Positions 8,654 through 16,522 of a stretch of DNA of 64,000 nucleotides are shown here, one piece after another (the first letter of the stretch is position 1; every line of letters starts with the position of its first letter). This DNA comes from Helicobacter sp. 13S00401-1 (GTDB lineage Bacteria > Campylobacterota > Campylobacteria > Campylobacterales > Helicobacteraceae): NCBI RefSeq assembly GCF_002272925.1, contig NZ_MLAR01000004.1:93969-157968 (forward strand), read 5' to 3'. The notes beneath the pieces were generated by a model, which saw only the letters and a program-made list of their open reading frames with translations, ran no database searches and was not told where the DNA came from. A program made the translations under genes and the position numbers.

Positions 8654-9127
8654 ATGTATAACAAGGTCATAATAGTAGGAAACCTAACTAGAGATGTTGA
8701 CTTTAAGCACCTTCCTAGCGGTACTGCCTTAGCTACTATAGGATTAGCTAGTAATAGAAGATATAAAAGAAGTGATGGCACTACACAAGATGAAGTTTTA
8801 TACATAGATGCAAAACTTTTTGGAAGAAGTGCAGAAGTGGCTAATGAGTACCTTAAGAAAGGCTCAAAAGTGCTTATTGAAGGTAGACTTACACTAGAGA
8901 CTTGGAAAGATCAAAATGGCAGTCCTAGATCAAAACACACTATAGCTGTTGAAACCATGCAGATGTTAGATTCTAAGTCTCAAAGTAGTGACTATCCTCA
9001 AGCTCAGTCTAATTCATCTGGAAACTATGCTAGTTCTAACTCTTATGGCCAGCCAAAAAGTGACCCTAAACCTCAGCAAGAAGAACAAATACCAGTTGTT
9101 GATATAGATGATGATATACCATTTTAA
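8654..9127 (+). CDS. ssb: Single-stranded DNA-binding protein
   Basis: SSB, 157 residues. The N-terminal OB fold covers about residues 1-105 (NKVIIVGNLTRDVDF at the start, KLFGRSAEVANEYLKKGSKV and IEGRLTLETWKDQNG further on). A disordered Gln/Ser/Pro linker follows, then the acidic tip DIDDDIPF through which SSB recruits repair and replication partners. AAAGG precedes the ATG. Placement between the genes of S6 and S18 is the common bacterial arrangement. Confidence 0.97.
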   Translation: MYNKVIIVGNLTRDVDFKHLPSGTALATIGLASNRRYKRSDGTTQDEVLYIDAKLFGRSAEVANEYLKKGSKVLIEGRLTLETWKDQNGSPRSKHTIAVETMQMLDSKSQSSDYPQAQSNSSGNYASSNSYGQPKSDPKPQQEEQIPVVDIDDDIPF

Positions 9128-9136
9128 AGGAAAGAT

Positions 9137-9394
9137 ATGGAACGTAAAAAATATTCAAAAAGATACTGCAAATACACAGAAGCAAAGATAGAGTTTATAG
9201 ACTATAAAGATATAGAGATGCTAAAACACTCTTTATCTGAGAGATATAAAATCATGCCAAGACGCCTTACAGGTAATACTAAAAAGTGGCAAGAAAGAGT
9301 AGAAGTAGCTATAAAAAGAGCTAGACACATGGCCTTAATCCCTTATGTTGTTGATAGCAAAAAAGTTGTAGAAAATCCTTTTAGACTTTCTTAA
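9137..9394 (+). CDS. rpsR: 30S ribosomal protein S18
   Basis: S18, 85 residues, basic, partner of S6 on the platform of the 30S subunit. It contains [21 protein letters not shown] and the conserved [30 protein letters not shown]. It starts 9 nt after the ssb stop, with AAAGGAAAG as ribosome-binding site, and ends the operon before a clear terminator. Confidence 0.97.
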   Translation: MERKKYSKRYCKYTEAKIEFIDYKDIEMLKHSLSERYKIMPRRLTGNTKKWQERVEVAIKRARHMALIPYVVDSKKVVENPFRLS

Positions 9395-9417
9395 GACTTA
9401 GTAAGCAGACTTTAAAG

Positions 9418-9457
9418 CCTCTTAGTTCTCATATTATAAAAAGACTAAGAGGTTTTT
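9418..9457 (+). terminator. Rho-independent terminator of rpsF-ssb-rpsR
   Basis: A 9-bp stem, CCTCTTAGT with ACTAAGAGG around a 17-nt AT-rich loop, is followed immediately by TTTTT. It starts 23 nt after the rpsR stop. Confidence 0.85.
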
Positions 9458-9647
9458 AAGTCTTAGCTAACTCCTTCAATCCATCTTGATTTAACTTTTA
9501 AATCTTAAAACCTCTTTCTAGCCTCATCTCTTACGTAAACCTAAAACTAGATTCCATCGTTTTTGACAGACAGCTATCTACACACAAAACGATCTTTAAC
9601 TCCTAGCTTAAAACTTTAGCTTCACGCAAGCTTTAAAGCTTTCATTT

Positions 9648-12053
9648 TTACTCTTTTAAAGCTTCATCTATTTTCTCTAAGATATTAGCACTATCTTCAA
9701 GTTGCAAGACTTTTACACCAAGTTTTAGTGCACTTTGCATCTTTGAGCTAGGAGTATTTCCTTTACTAGCGCCTTCTATTAAGAGGGTGGTGTCTTTATT
9801 TACTGCATTTTTCACTTCATAGCCTGCTTCTTCTAGTATCTGTGTTAGCTTGCTTCTACTTATATCAAGCGCACCTGTTAGGACGATACTCTTTTTTTCT
9901 GCATCTAAAGGCATTTTTTTTATTAAATCTATGTCGTCTTTGTTTATATTTAAAGTCTTATAAACTTCTTCTAAAATATGTAATGTATCACTTACTTTTA
10001 GTATCTTTTTGCCTAGTCTTAGTGCTTCTTGTTCTTGATTACTCCCTTTGGTGCTTTGGATTAAGAGGTTTGTTTGCTTGTTAACAGTTTTAGTGACTTT
10101 AAAGCCTTGAGAGCTTAAAAGTGCACTTAAGCTATCTTGAGATATATCAAAAGATCCGCTTAGGGCTATCTTAGTTAGATTTAAGCCTAGAGGTTTTGTG
10201 CTTAAAGCAACAAAAGGCTTAGTTATATCTAGTAAGTTTTCTATCTCTTGTTTATTGTCCTTGCAGTAGTTATAAAATGAAGTGCAAGTATCACTGCTTA
10301 GATCTGGCAGAGTTTCTAAGATTTCTAAGCTTGCTTCAAAGCATTTTAAGCCTAGATTAGATTCTAAGACTTTAGAGCTTTCTTTGCCAACATTTGCTAT
10401 GCTTAGGGCGTTTATAAACTTCCAAAGATTTCTTGAAGCAATGCTAGCTTTTATAGAATCTATTATCTTTAGGGCTTTTTTATCCTTAAAGCCTTCAAGG
10501 CTTAGTAAGTCTTCTTTTTTTAAAAAGTAAAGATCTTTTATAGTTCTAACTAGTTTGGCATCTACTAGACTAGATATAGTACTACTTGCTAGATTTTCTA
10601 TATCCATGCAGTCTTTGGTTGTATAAAAGCTAAGTTTGGCTTTTAAGATTCCAACACAAGTCTTATTAGTACACATTATCTTTGTGCTACCGCTTTTAAG
10701 ATCTTTTATAAAGCTTACTTCTTCATGGCAGACTGGACAAGTAGTTGGCAAGATTATATCTTTAGTGTTACTGTCTCTTTTTTCTAGTATCACGCTTTCT
10801 ATTTTAGGGATGACATCTCCACTTCTAGTGATTAAAACTGTGTCATTTAACTTTATATCTAGCCTTTTTATCTCATCTACATTATGCAAGCTTGCCCTAG
10901 ATATAGTTGCTCCTTGAAGCATGACTGGTTCTAATAAGGCCACAGGAGTTAAAACTCCACTTCTTCCTAGCTGCCAAGAGACATCAAGCAGCTTAGTTTC
11001 TTCATAAGTTGCTTTAAACTTATAAGCACAAGCAAAGCGAGGCACTTTTACGCTAAAGCCTAGCTTAGCTTGCAAGGCTCTATCATCTAGTACTATCACA
11101 GCTCCATCTAGTTCACACTCATACTCCTCTCTTTGTTTTTGTATATCAAGATAGGCATCTTCTAAGGGCTTATGCATACTTTCATAGTCTTTTCTTAAAA
11201 GCCTTTTTTTCTCTTCTAATACGTTTATGTTTTGAAAAGTTGGCATAAGTGTAGATTCTAGTTTGTGTTTTGGGAGGATAAAGTGCTTCATAAAGTTATC
11301 CTTAAAGCCAAAACTTAAGACAAGTTGCATCAAGCTAAAAAGACTTTTAGAATCTTCTTCACTGTAGCCTATACCCCAAGGGATAAACTCTAGCTTTCTT
11401 TCAGCTACTACTTTTAAGTCTAGCTGTCTTAGGGTTGCATTAGCAAGATTTCTAGGATTAGCATAAGTTTTATATCCTAGGTCTAGTTGGGTTTTGTTAT
11501 AAGCTTTGAAGTTTTCTTTAGAGATAACTACTTCACCTCTTATCTCTATAGTCTTATTAAAAGGTATATGTAAAGGCAGATCTTGTATAAGCTTTGCTTG
11601 TTCAGTTACTATCTCTCCTACTTCTCCATCCCCTCTAGTGCTTGCTACTACTAGCCTTCCTTCTTTATAAAGTAGATTAAGACTTAAGCCATCAAACTTA
11701 GGTGAGACACAAAAGCTATACTCTTCTAAGTTGTAGTTTAAGTCATTTATATTTTTAAGTAAGGTTTTTAGCCAGGTTGCAAACTCTTGTTTGTTAAATA
11801 TATCATCTAAGCTCCACATCCTATGCATATGATTACTTTTTTTAAAGTCATTTAAGAGTTTATCGCCCACTCTTTGAGTAGGAGAGAGTGGGTCTATGGG
11901 ATGATTTATCTCATAAGCTTTTACTTCTCTATAAAGTAAGTCATAGCTTTTATCATCGATTAAAGGTGTATGGCCTGTGTAGTAAGCCCTAGCATAGATG
12001 TTTAATCTATCTATGGCGTCTTTGTAGTCTTTTGTAGTTTTGATTTTTTGCAT
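9648..12053 (-). CDS. ligA: NAD-dependent DNA ligase with two BRCT domains
   Basis: LigA seals nicks between Okazaki fragments using NAD+. Domains in order: Ia (from residue 1), adenylation domain with the catalytic Lys119 in SPKFDGLSL and STRGDGEVGE, OB fold (SRASLHNVDEIKRLDIKLNDTV), Cys zinc site (CPVC ... CTNKTC), helix-hairpin-helix repeats, then two BRCT domains, at about 628-700 and 721-801. Each has the BRCT core pattern: LSGSFDIS, VNKQTNLLI and LRLGKKIL in the first; LTGALDIS, VNKDTTLLI and LKLGVKVL in the second. Typical LigA is about 650-670 residues with one BRCT, so at 801 residues this one carries a duplicated BRCT. It stands alone on the minus strand, divergent from panD. Confidence 0.97.
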   Translation of the reverse strand: MQKIKTTKDYKDAIDRLNIYARAYYTGHTPLIDDKSYDLLYREVKAYEINHPIDPLSPTQRVGDKLLNDFKKSNHMHRMWSLDDIFNKQEFATWLKTLLKNINDLNYNLEEYSFCVSPKFDGLSLNLLYKEGRLVVASTRGDGEVGEIVTEQAKLIQDLPLHIPFNKTIEIRGEVVISKENFKAYNKTQLDLGYKTYANPRNLANATLRQLDLKVVAERKLEFIPWGIGYSEEDSKSLFSLMQLVLSFGFKDNFMKHFILPKHKLESTLMPTFQNINVLEEKKRLLRKDYESMHKPLEDAYLDIQKQREEYECELDGAVIVLDDRALQAKLGFSVKVPRFACAYKFKATYEETKLLDVSWQLGRSGVLTPVALLEPVMLQGATISRASLHNVDEIKRLDIKLNDTVLITRSGDVIPKIESVILEKRDSNTKDIILPTTCPVCHEEVSFIKDLKSGSTKIMCTNKTCVGILKAKLSFYTTKDCMDIENLASSTISSLVDAKLVRTIKDLYFLKKEDLLSLEGFKDKKALKIIDSIKASIASRNLWKFINALSIANVGKESSKVLESNLGLKCFEASLEILETLPDLSSDTCTSFYNYCKDNKQEIENLLDITKPFVALSTKPLGLNLTKIALSGSFDISQDSLSALLSSQGFKVTKTVNKQTNLLIQSTKGSNQEQEALRLGKKILKVSDTLHILEEVYKTLNINKDDIDLIKKMPLDAEKKSIVLTGALDISRSKLTQILEEAGYEVKNAVNKDTTLLIEGASKGNTPSSKMQSALKLGVKVLQLEDSANILEKIDEALKE

Positions 12054-12142
12054 GAAAGTTAGCCCCTAATATCTATGTGGTAAATCCTAAGCTTATGCTA
12101 GAATCTTACTCAATTATTTACAAGAGAAAAAGGCTTGATGAC

Positions 12143-12487
12143 ATGACTGTTAATATGTTGTACTCAAAGATCCACCGTGCAACCATCACTGATAGCAATC
12201 TTAACTATATAGGCTCTATTAGCCTTGATATAAAGCTTATACAAGCAGCTAAGTTACTACCTGGCATAAAAGTTGATATAGTTAATGTTAATAATGGTGC
12301 TAGATTTAGTACCTATGTCATAGAAAGCGAAGTTCCTGGCACTGTATGTGTAAATGGTGCTGCAGCAAGGCTAGTACAAACTGGCGATGTGGTTATAATT
12401 ATAGCTTACGCGCAGATGTCTTTAAATGAGGCAGAGAGTTTTGAGCCGCGTATAGTGCAAGTAGATTCTAAAAATCTAATAATTTAA
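12143..12487 (+). CDS. panD: Aspartate 1-decarboxylase proenzyme
   Basis: Makes beta-alanine from aspartate for pantothenate and CoA. I start it at ATG 12143 ([25 protein letters not shown]) because AAAAAGG lies about 10 nt before it and the family begins here. The longer open frame from 12077 adds 22 residues that do not fit. The product is 114 residues. The conserved YIGS holds the Gly-Ser bond that self-cleaves to give the pyruvoyl cofactor, and the [20 protein letters not shown] core is present. The panD-ybaB order is also seen in H. pylori. Confidence 0.95.
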   Translation: MTVNMLYSKIHRATITDSNLNYIGSISLDIKLIQAAKLLPGIKVDIVNVNNGARFSTYVIESEVPGTVCVNGAAARLVQTGDVVIIIAYAQMSLNEAESFEPRIVQVDSKNLII

Positions 12488-12500
12488 AAAAAGGAAAATT

Positions 12501-12800
12501 ATGCTTGATCCAAAGATGTTAGAAACCTTAATGGGCAGTATTGAAGAGCAGCTTGAAGGCTTTAAAAACGAAGGTAAAGATAAGATTTTTTCTGTTAAAA
12601 GTGGTGGTGGACTAGTAGAAGTTAAGATAAATGGTAGTGGCGAAGTTATAGATCTAATCATAGATGATGAACTTTTAGAAGATAAAAGTAGCCTTCAAGT
12701 GCTTTTAATAAGCGCTATAAATGAAGCTAACAAAGAAGCTGATAATTTTAAAAAAGAATCTGCTATGACTAAAATGAAAGATCTTAACCCTTTTAAATGA
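12501..12800 (+). CDS. YbaB/EbfC family nucleoid-associated protein
   Basis: Small DNA-binding protein, 99 residues, the usual length, with the family features: an N-terminal helix rich in Met, Glu and Gln, the strand segment SVKSGGGLVEVKINGSGEVIDLIID, and a helical C-terminus (SAINEANKEADNF). Members are dimers that coat DNA. AAAAAAGGAAAA precedes the ATG. Its stop overlaps the start of the next gene (ATGA), so the two are translationally coupled. Confidence 0.92.
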   Translation: MLDPKMLETLMGSIEEQLEGFKNEGKDKIFSVKSGGGLVEVKINGSGEVIDLIIDDELLEDKSSLQVLLISAINEANKEADNFKKESAMTKMKDLNPFK

Positions 12801-14749
12801 AGACTTCAACCTTTAGCAAAGTCGCACTAGGATGTTTGCTTGTAAGTGTGCTTAGCGCGCAAGATTCTAATACTTCAAATCCTGCTATATCCTCTACAAA
12901 TATGGGTGCTAGTATGCAAAATGTAGATGCGCCTAATGCTAATGCTATAGATGAGTTTCAAAGTGGTAGCTTTAGTAGTGGAAAGTTTTATCCTAAAGAA
13001 ACAGTGCTGCTAGATTCTATGACTAAAGAAGAGCTAAGTTTAAAGTCTAGTCCTACTGGTCCTAAGAAAAGTGCCAAGCTTATAAAAGTAGACGCACATG
13101 AGATGAATGTAACAAATGCACTACTAGATGGTAAACCTAGTCTAGATACAAACACTTACATGAGCAAAAACACTGAGGCAAACTCTAGTGCAGACCTTAG
13201 TTTAGATTCTAATAAAAACTCTAATGAAGCTTTAGATAAAGCTAGTGTGCAAGATGACGCGCTTGCTTTAAACTCTACTTCAGATGAAGATAAACATGAG
13301 ATTAAAGAATCTAGCATGCAAGAGATGAAGGATGTAAAAAAAGATGCTTTAGCTCAAAAAGAGCCCATGCTTTCTGATAAGTCTTTTGGAGTGCAAAAAG
13401 TAGAAGGTCTTTATCCAGTTAGCGCTAGTGGGGAAAGGCTAGATTATGCAGCTTGTGGAGACTACTATCATCAAGCAAGTTTGCGCTTAGGTGATGGCAC
13501 TTACGCAGTTTACTTAAAAGGAAAGGGCTTTGTTGGGTTTAGTAAGACTAGACCAAAGGACGCAAGAGTAGCAAAGTATGATCCTTTTAGCGGACTTTTT
13601 TTACTAGATTCTAATTTAAAATCAAAGCTAGGTTATACCTTAATGGACATAGATACTTATGCTAGAACTAGAGAGCTTGTAAGTGCAGATGCTAAAGGGG
13701 CAAGGGGAGTTAGACTTGCAAAAGCACAAGAGGGCTTTTTAGACTATGGACGTATAAATGGCCATATAGCACAAAATGGAGTACTTAGTAATATCTGCTA
13801 TCAGATTTATGGCATAGGTGTTGGAGGGGATTCTTTTATAGAAAAGCCTTATATTATGCGCTTTTTAGATTCTAAAAGTGTGCACTATGGAGATATAGGA
13901 GTTAGATTTAAACTTAGTGATGCAGAAAATGCAAACTTTGAAGTACTTTATGTAGACCCATTTTTTAAAGATAACCCTTTTAGGAAAGGAGATGTTTTAA
14001 TCTCTATTAATAACGTAGCACCTAGGTCTTTTAAAGACTTAAGTGAGCGCATACTAAACCTAAAACAAGGAAGCTTAGTTAAAGTTGATGTAAGACGAGA
14101 TGGAAAGGTGCTAAGTTTTGAAGTAAGGGCTGGTAAAAGATATGGGGGACTTTTGCTGCCTGATAGCTTTTTAGAGCGTTTTAACTTAAAGCTAAGTGAT
14201 GACTTTGTGGTCTTAAGCGCGCCAAGCAGTGGTAAGTTTAGTGAGCTAAAAAAAGGTGATAAGATACTTAAGATTAATAATCTAGATCTAAAAGAGTATA
14301 TAAAACCTATGCATATTAATAGAGATAAGACCTTAAGAGAGCTTTTTACTAAGCTTTATATGATGAAGGTTAAATCTAATAAAGCTACTTTAATAAACTC
14401 TAGCCCAAAAAGTAAAGAAGATGAGCTAGCTAGCTACATAGCACAGTTTGCTAATAAACACTCTTCTAAAAAGCCTGTTAAAGAAAAAGCTAATTCCATG
14501 CAAAACTCTATGACTAAAGAAAGTATGGATAATGAACAAGGAGGCTTAAAAAGTGGGGCTGACTTAGAAGCTTTTTTAAATATGAACTCTCCTATGCTTG
14601 ATTCTACACCTAATGCCATGGATACTAACTCTATGGGCTCTATCACTAAGGCTAATAAGCAAGAGACTAAAGATACAAAGCTTGATTTAGGAAGCCTTGA
14701 TATGCTTATTAGCAGGGATGGGTTTGAGTTTAGGCTAGTTGTAAAGTAA
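12797..14749 (+). CDS. Exported PDZ-domain protein
   Basis: A 650-residue protein with an N-terminal signal peptide (MKTSTFSKVALGCLLVSVLSAQD), so probably periplasmic. About residues 25-200 are a low-complexity region rich in Ser, Asn, Asp, Lys and Met, likely disordered. A globular part follows (YAACGDYYHQASLRLGDGTYAVYLKGKGFVG is split here by eye at about 215-245). A PDZ domain comes next (FRKGDVLISINNVAPRSF with VDVRRDGK, about 395-450), and a second PDZ-like motif, LKKGDKILKINNLDLKEY, lies near 490-510. No protease triad is visible, so it is probably a scaffold or substrate-binding protein rather than an HtrA protease. The start overlaps ybaB by 4 nt. Exact function unknown. Confidence 0.8.
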   Translation: MKTSTFSKVALGCLLVSVLSAQDSNTSNPAISSTNMGASMQNVDAPNANAIDEFQSGSFSSGKFYPKETVLLDSMTKEELSLKSSPTGPKKSAKLIKVDAHEMNVTNALLDGKPSLDTNTYMSKNTEANSSADLSLDSNKNSNEALDKASVQDDALALNSTSDEDKHEIKESSMQEMKDVKKDALAQKEPMLSDKSFGVQKVEGLYPVSASGERLDYAACGDYYHQASLRLGDGTYAVYLKGKGFVGFSKTRPKDARVAKYDPFSGLFLLDSNLKSKLGYTLMDIDTYARTRELVSADAKGARGVRLAKAQEGFLDYGRINGHIAQNGVLSNICYQIYGIGVGGDSFIEKPYIMRFLDSKSVHYGDIGVRFKLSDAENANFEVLYVDPFFKDNPFRKGDVLISINNVAPRSFKDLSERILNLKQGSLVKVDVRRDGKVLSFEVRAGKRYGGLLLPDSFLERFNLKLSDDFVVLSAPSSGKFSELKKGDKILKINNLDLKEYIKPMHINRDKTLRELFTKLYMMKVKSNKATLINSSPKSKEDELASYIAQFANKHSSKKPVKEKANSMQNSMTKESMDNEQGGLKSGADLEAFLNMNSPMLDSTPNAMDTNSMGSITKANKQETKDTKLDLGSLDMLISRDGFEFRLVVK

Positions 14750-14795
14750 GCTTGAAATGCTAGTTTAAAAATGTAAAACTATAAGGAAGTAAAAA

Positions 14796-15704
14796 TTGAT
14801 ACAAGAGATAGATAAGGTTTGTGATGAGTTTGAAGTCTTTTTAAAAGATTCTAAACCAGTTATAAAAAGCTTTCATCCCTACTTTGAAGATGCTACTTGG
14901 GAGATGGTGATAAATGGTGGTAAACGTTTTCGCCCAAGACTACTTTTTGGTGTAGTGCTTGCTAATGCACCTGAACTACTTCCTAATAGCTTTAAAGTAG
15001 CCCTAGCCTTAGAAGTCTTTCATACTTACTCTTTAATCCATGATGACCTCCCTTGTATGGACAATGCAGACTTAAGAAGAGGGCATACTACTTTGCATAA
15101 AAAATATGGTGAGACCCTAGCTGTTTTAGTAGGAGATGCGCTTAATACTTATGCTTTTAACCTTCTAGCAAGAGCTGCTCTTAGTAGTGAAGTAAAGATT
15201 AGCTTAATTGAAGTTTTAAGTAGCTATGGAGGGATAGAGGGCATGGTGCTAGGACAAGCACTTGATTGCTACTTTGAAAACCAAAAGTTGCCTTTAGATA
15301 AGTTAGAACTTATACATCTAAACAAAACTGCAAGGCTTATAAGTGCTGCGCTTAAAATGGGAGGTCTTATCTCAGTATTAGATTCTAAAGCGCTACAAGC
15401 TTTAGAAAAGTTTGGCATGCTTTTAGGACTTTACTTTCAAGTTTTAGATGATGTGATGGATGTTAGTTTAAGTATGGAAGTAGCTGGAAAAACTACTAAT
15501 AATGATGCTAATAAAAATAGCTATGTTAATCTACTAGGCTTGCAAGGAAGTATGAAAAAGCTAGAAGAGATAAAAAAAGCACTAGAAGTACACTTACAAG
15601 AGATACAAAGAGATATAAATCCAAAAACTAAGCAAGTTTTAGAATCTATATTCTTACAGTACAGCAAGGACTTTGATTCCAAACTTACCTTACAACAAAA
15701 ATAA
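14796..15704 (+). CDS. ispA: Polyprenyl (geranyl/farnesyl) diphosphate synthase
   Basis: Short-chain trans-prenyltransferase of 302 residues, making GPP/FPP for quinone side chains and undecaprenyl phosphate. The first Asp-rich motif is DDLPCMD (residues 83-89), with the following RRG, GGKRFRPRLL near residue 41 for IPP binding, and the second Asp-rich motif DDVMD. It starts with TTG at 14796, supported by AAGGAAG about 8 nt upstream. Its stop is followed 22 nt later by surE. Confidence 0.93.
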   Translation: MIQEIDKVCDEFEVFLKDSKPVIKSFHPYFEDATWEMVINGGKRFRPRLLFGVVLANAPELLPNSFKVALALEVFHTYSLIHDDLPCMDNADLRRGHTTLHKKYGETLAVLVGDALNTYAFNLLARAALSSEVKISLIEVLSSYGGIEGMVLGQALDCYFENQKLPLDKLELIHLNKTARLISAALKMGGLISVLDSKALQALEKFGMLLGLYFQVLDDVMDVSLSMEVAGKTTNNDANKNSYVNLLGLQGSMKKLEEIKKALEVHLQEIQRDINPKTKQVLESIFLQYSKDFDSKLTLQQK

Positions 15705-15726
15705 AAACTATCTTAAGGATAAACTA

Positions 15727-16521
15727 TTGCAAAAAGTGATCTTACTTACTAATGATGATGGCTACTTTAGCCACGGTATACGTGCATTAAAAGAGGCCCT
15801 ATCTCCGCTAGGAAGAGTAGTAGTTGTAGCACCAGCTACTGAAAAGTCAGCTTGTGGGCATGGGCTAAATATAACTAAGCCTTTAAGACTTATAGAAGTA
15901 GAAAAAGACTTTTATAAGCTTGATGATGGAAGTCCAACTGACTGCATATACATGGCATTAGCTACCCTTTTTAAAGATAAAAAGCCTGATCTTGTAGTCT
16001 CTGGCATCAACTTAGGCTCAAATGTAGGTGAAGATGTAACCTACTCTGGAACAGTAGCAGGAGCTATAGAAGGAGCGCTTCATGGTGTGCCAAGCATAGC
16101 TATCTCTCAGTACATACAAGATAAAGATCTTAATGCTGAAAGTCTTCCCTTAGATCTAAGTGTTGGACAAAACTTTATACATAAGCTAGTAGAAAAGATC
16201 TTTAAAGAGGGCTATATGCTTGAAACTAGAAGAGTTTTAAATATAAATATACCCCATGCTAGCGTTTATAATGGTGCTTCAAAAGTAACCCAACTAGGTT
16301 ATAGACATTATCAACTAAGCTATGAAGAAAATATAAATCCGCGCAATGTCAAGTACTACTGGTTAGGAAACATGAGACTAGTTTTAAGCGAGAGAGAAGA
16401 TGGCAGGGGCTTAGAATCTGACTACAAAGCCATAAAGGAAGGGTTTATATCCTTAACTCCTTTAAGTTTAGATCTAACAAGCTATGAAGATATACAAAAG
16501 ATAAAAGACTTAAATCTCTAG
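15727..16521 (+). CDS. surE: 5'/3'-nucleotidase SurE
   Basis: Metal-dependent nucleotidase acting on nucleoside monophosphates, often needed for stationary-phase survival. I start it at TTG 15727 (LQKVILLTNDDGYFSHGI), giving 264 residues, because AAGGAT lies 7 nt before it. The open frame back to 15673 would overlap ispA and adds residues not seen in the family. Visible are TNDDG (metal-binding Asp pair), PATEKSACGHGL, GSPTDCIY and SGINLGSNVGEDVTYSGTV in the active site. Confidence 0.95.
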   Translation: MQKVILLTNDDGYFSHGIRALKEALSPLGRVVVVAPATEKSACGHGLNITKPLRLIEVEKDFYKLDDGSPTDCIYMALATLFKDKKPDLVVSGINLGSNVGEDVTYSGTVAGAIEGALHGVPSIAISQYIQDKDLNAESLPLDLSVGQNFIHKLVEKIFKEGYMLETRRVLNINIPHASVYNGASKVTQLGYRHYQLSYEENINPRNVKYYWLGNMRLVLSEREDGRGLESDYKAIKEGFISLTPLSLDLTSYEDIQKIKDLNL

Positions 16522-16522
16522 C

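Noticed and set aside
15673..15726. N-terminal extension of surE overlapping ispA
   Set aside because: A good ribosome-binding site precedes TTG 15727, and SurE begins directly before the TNDDG motif.
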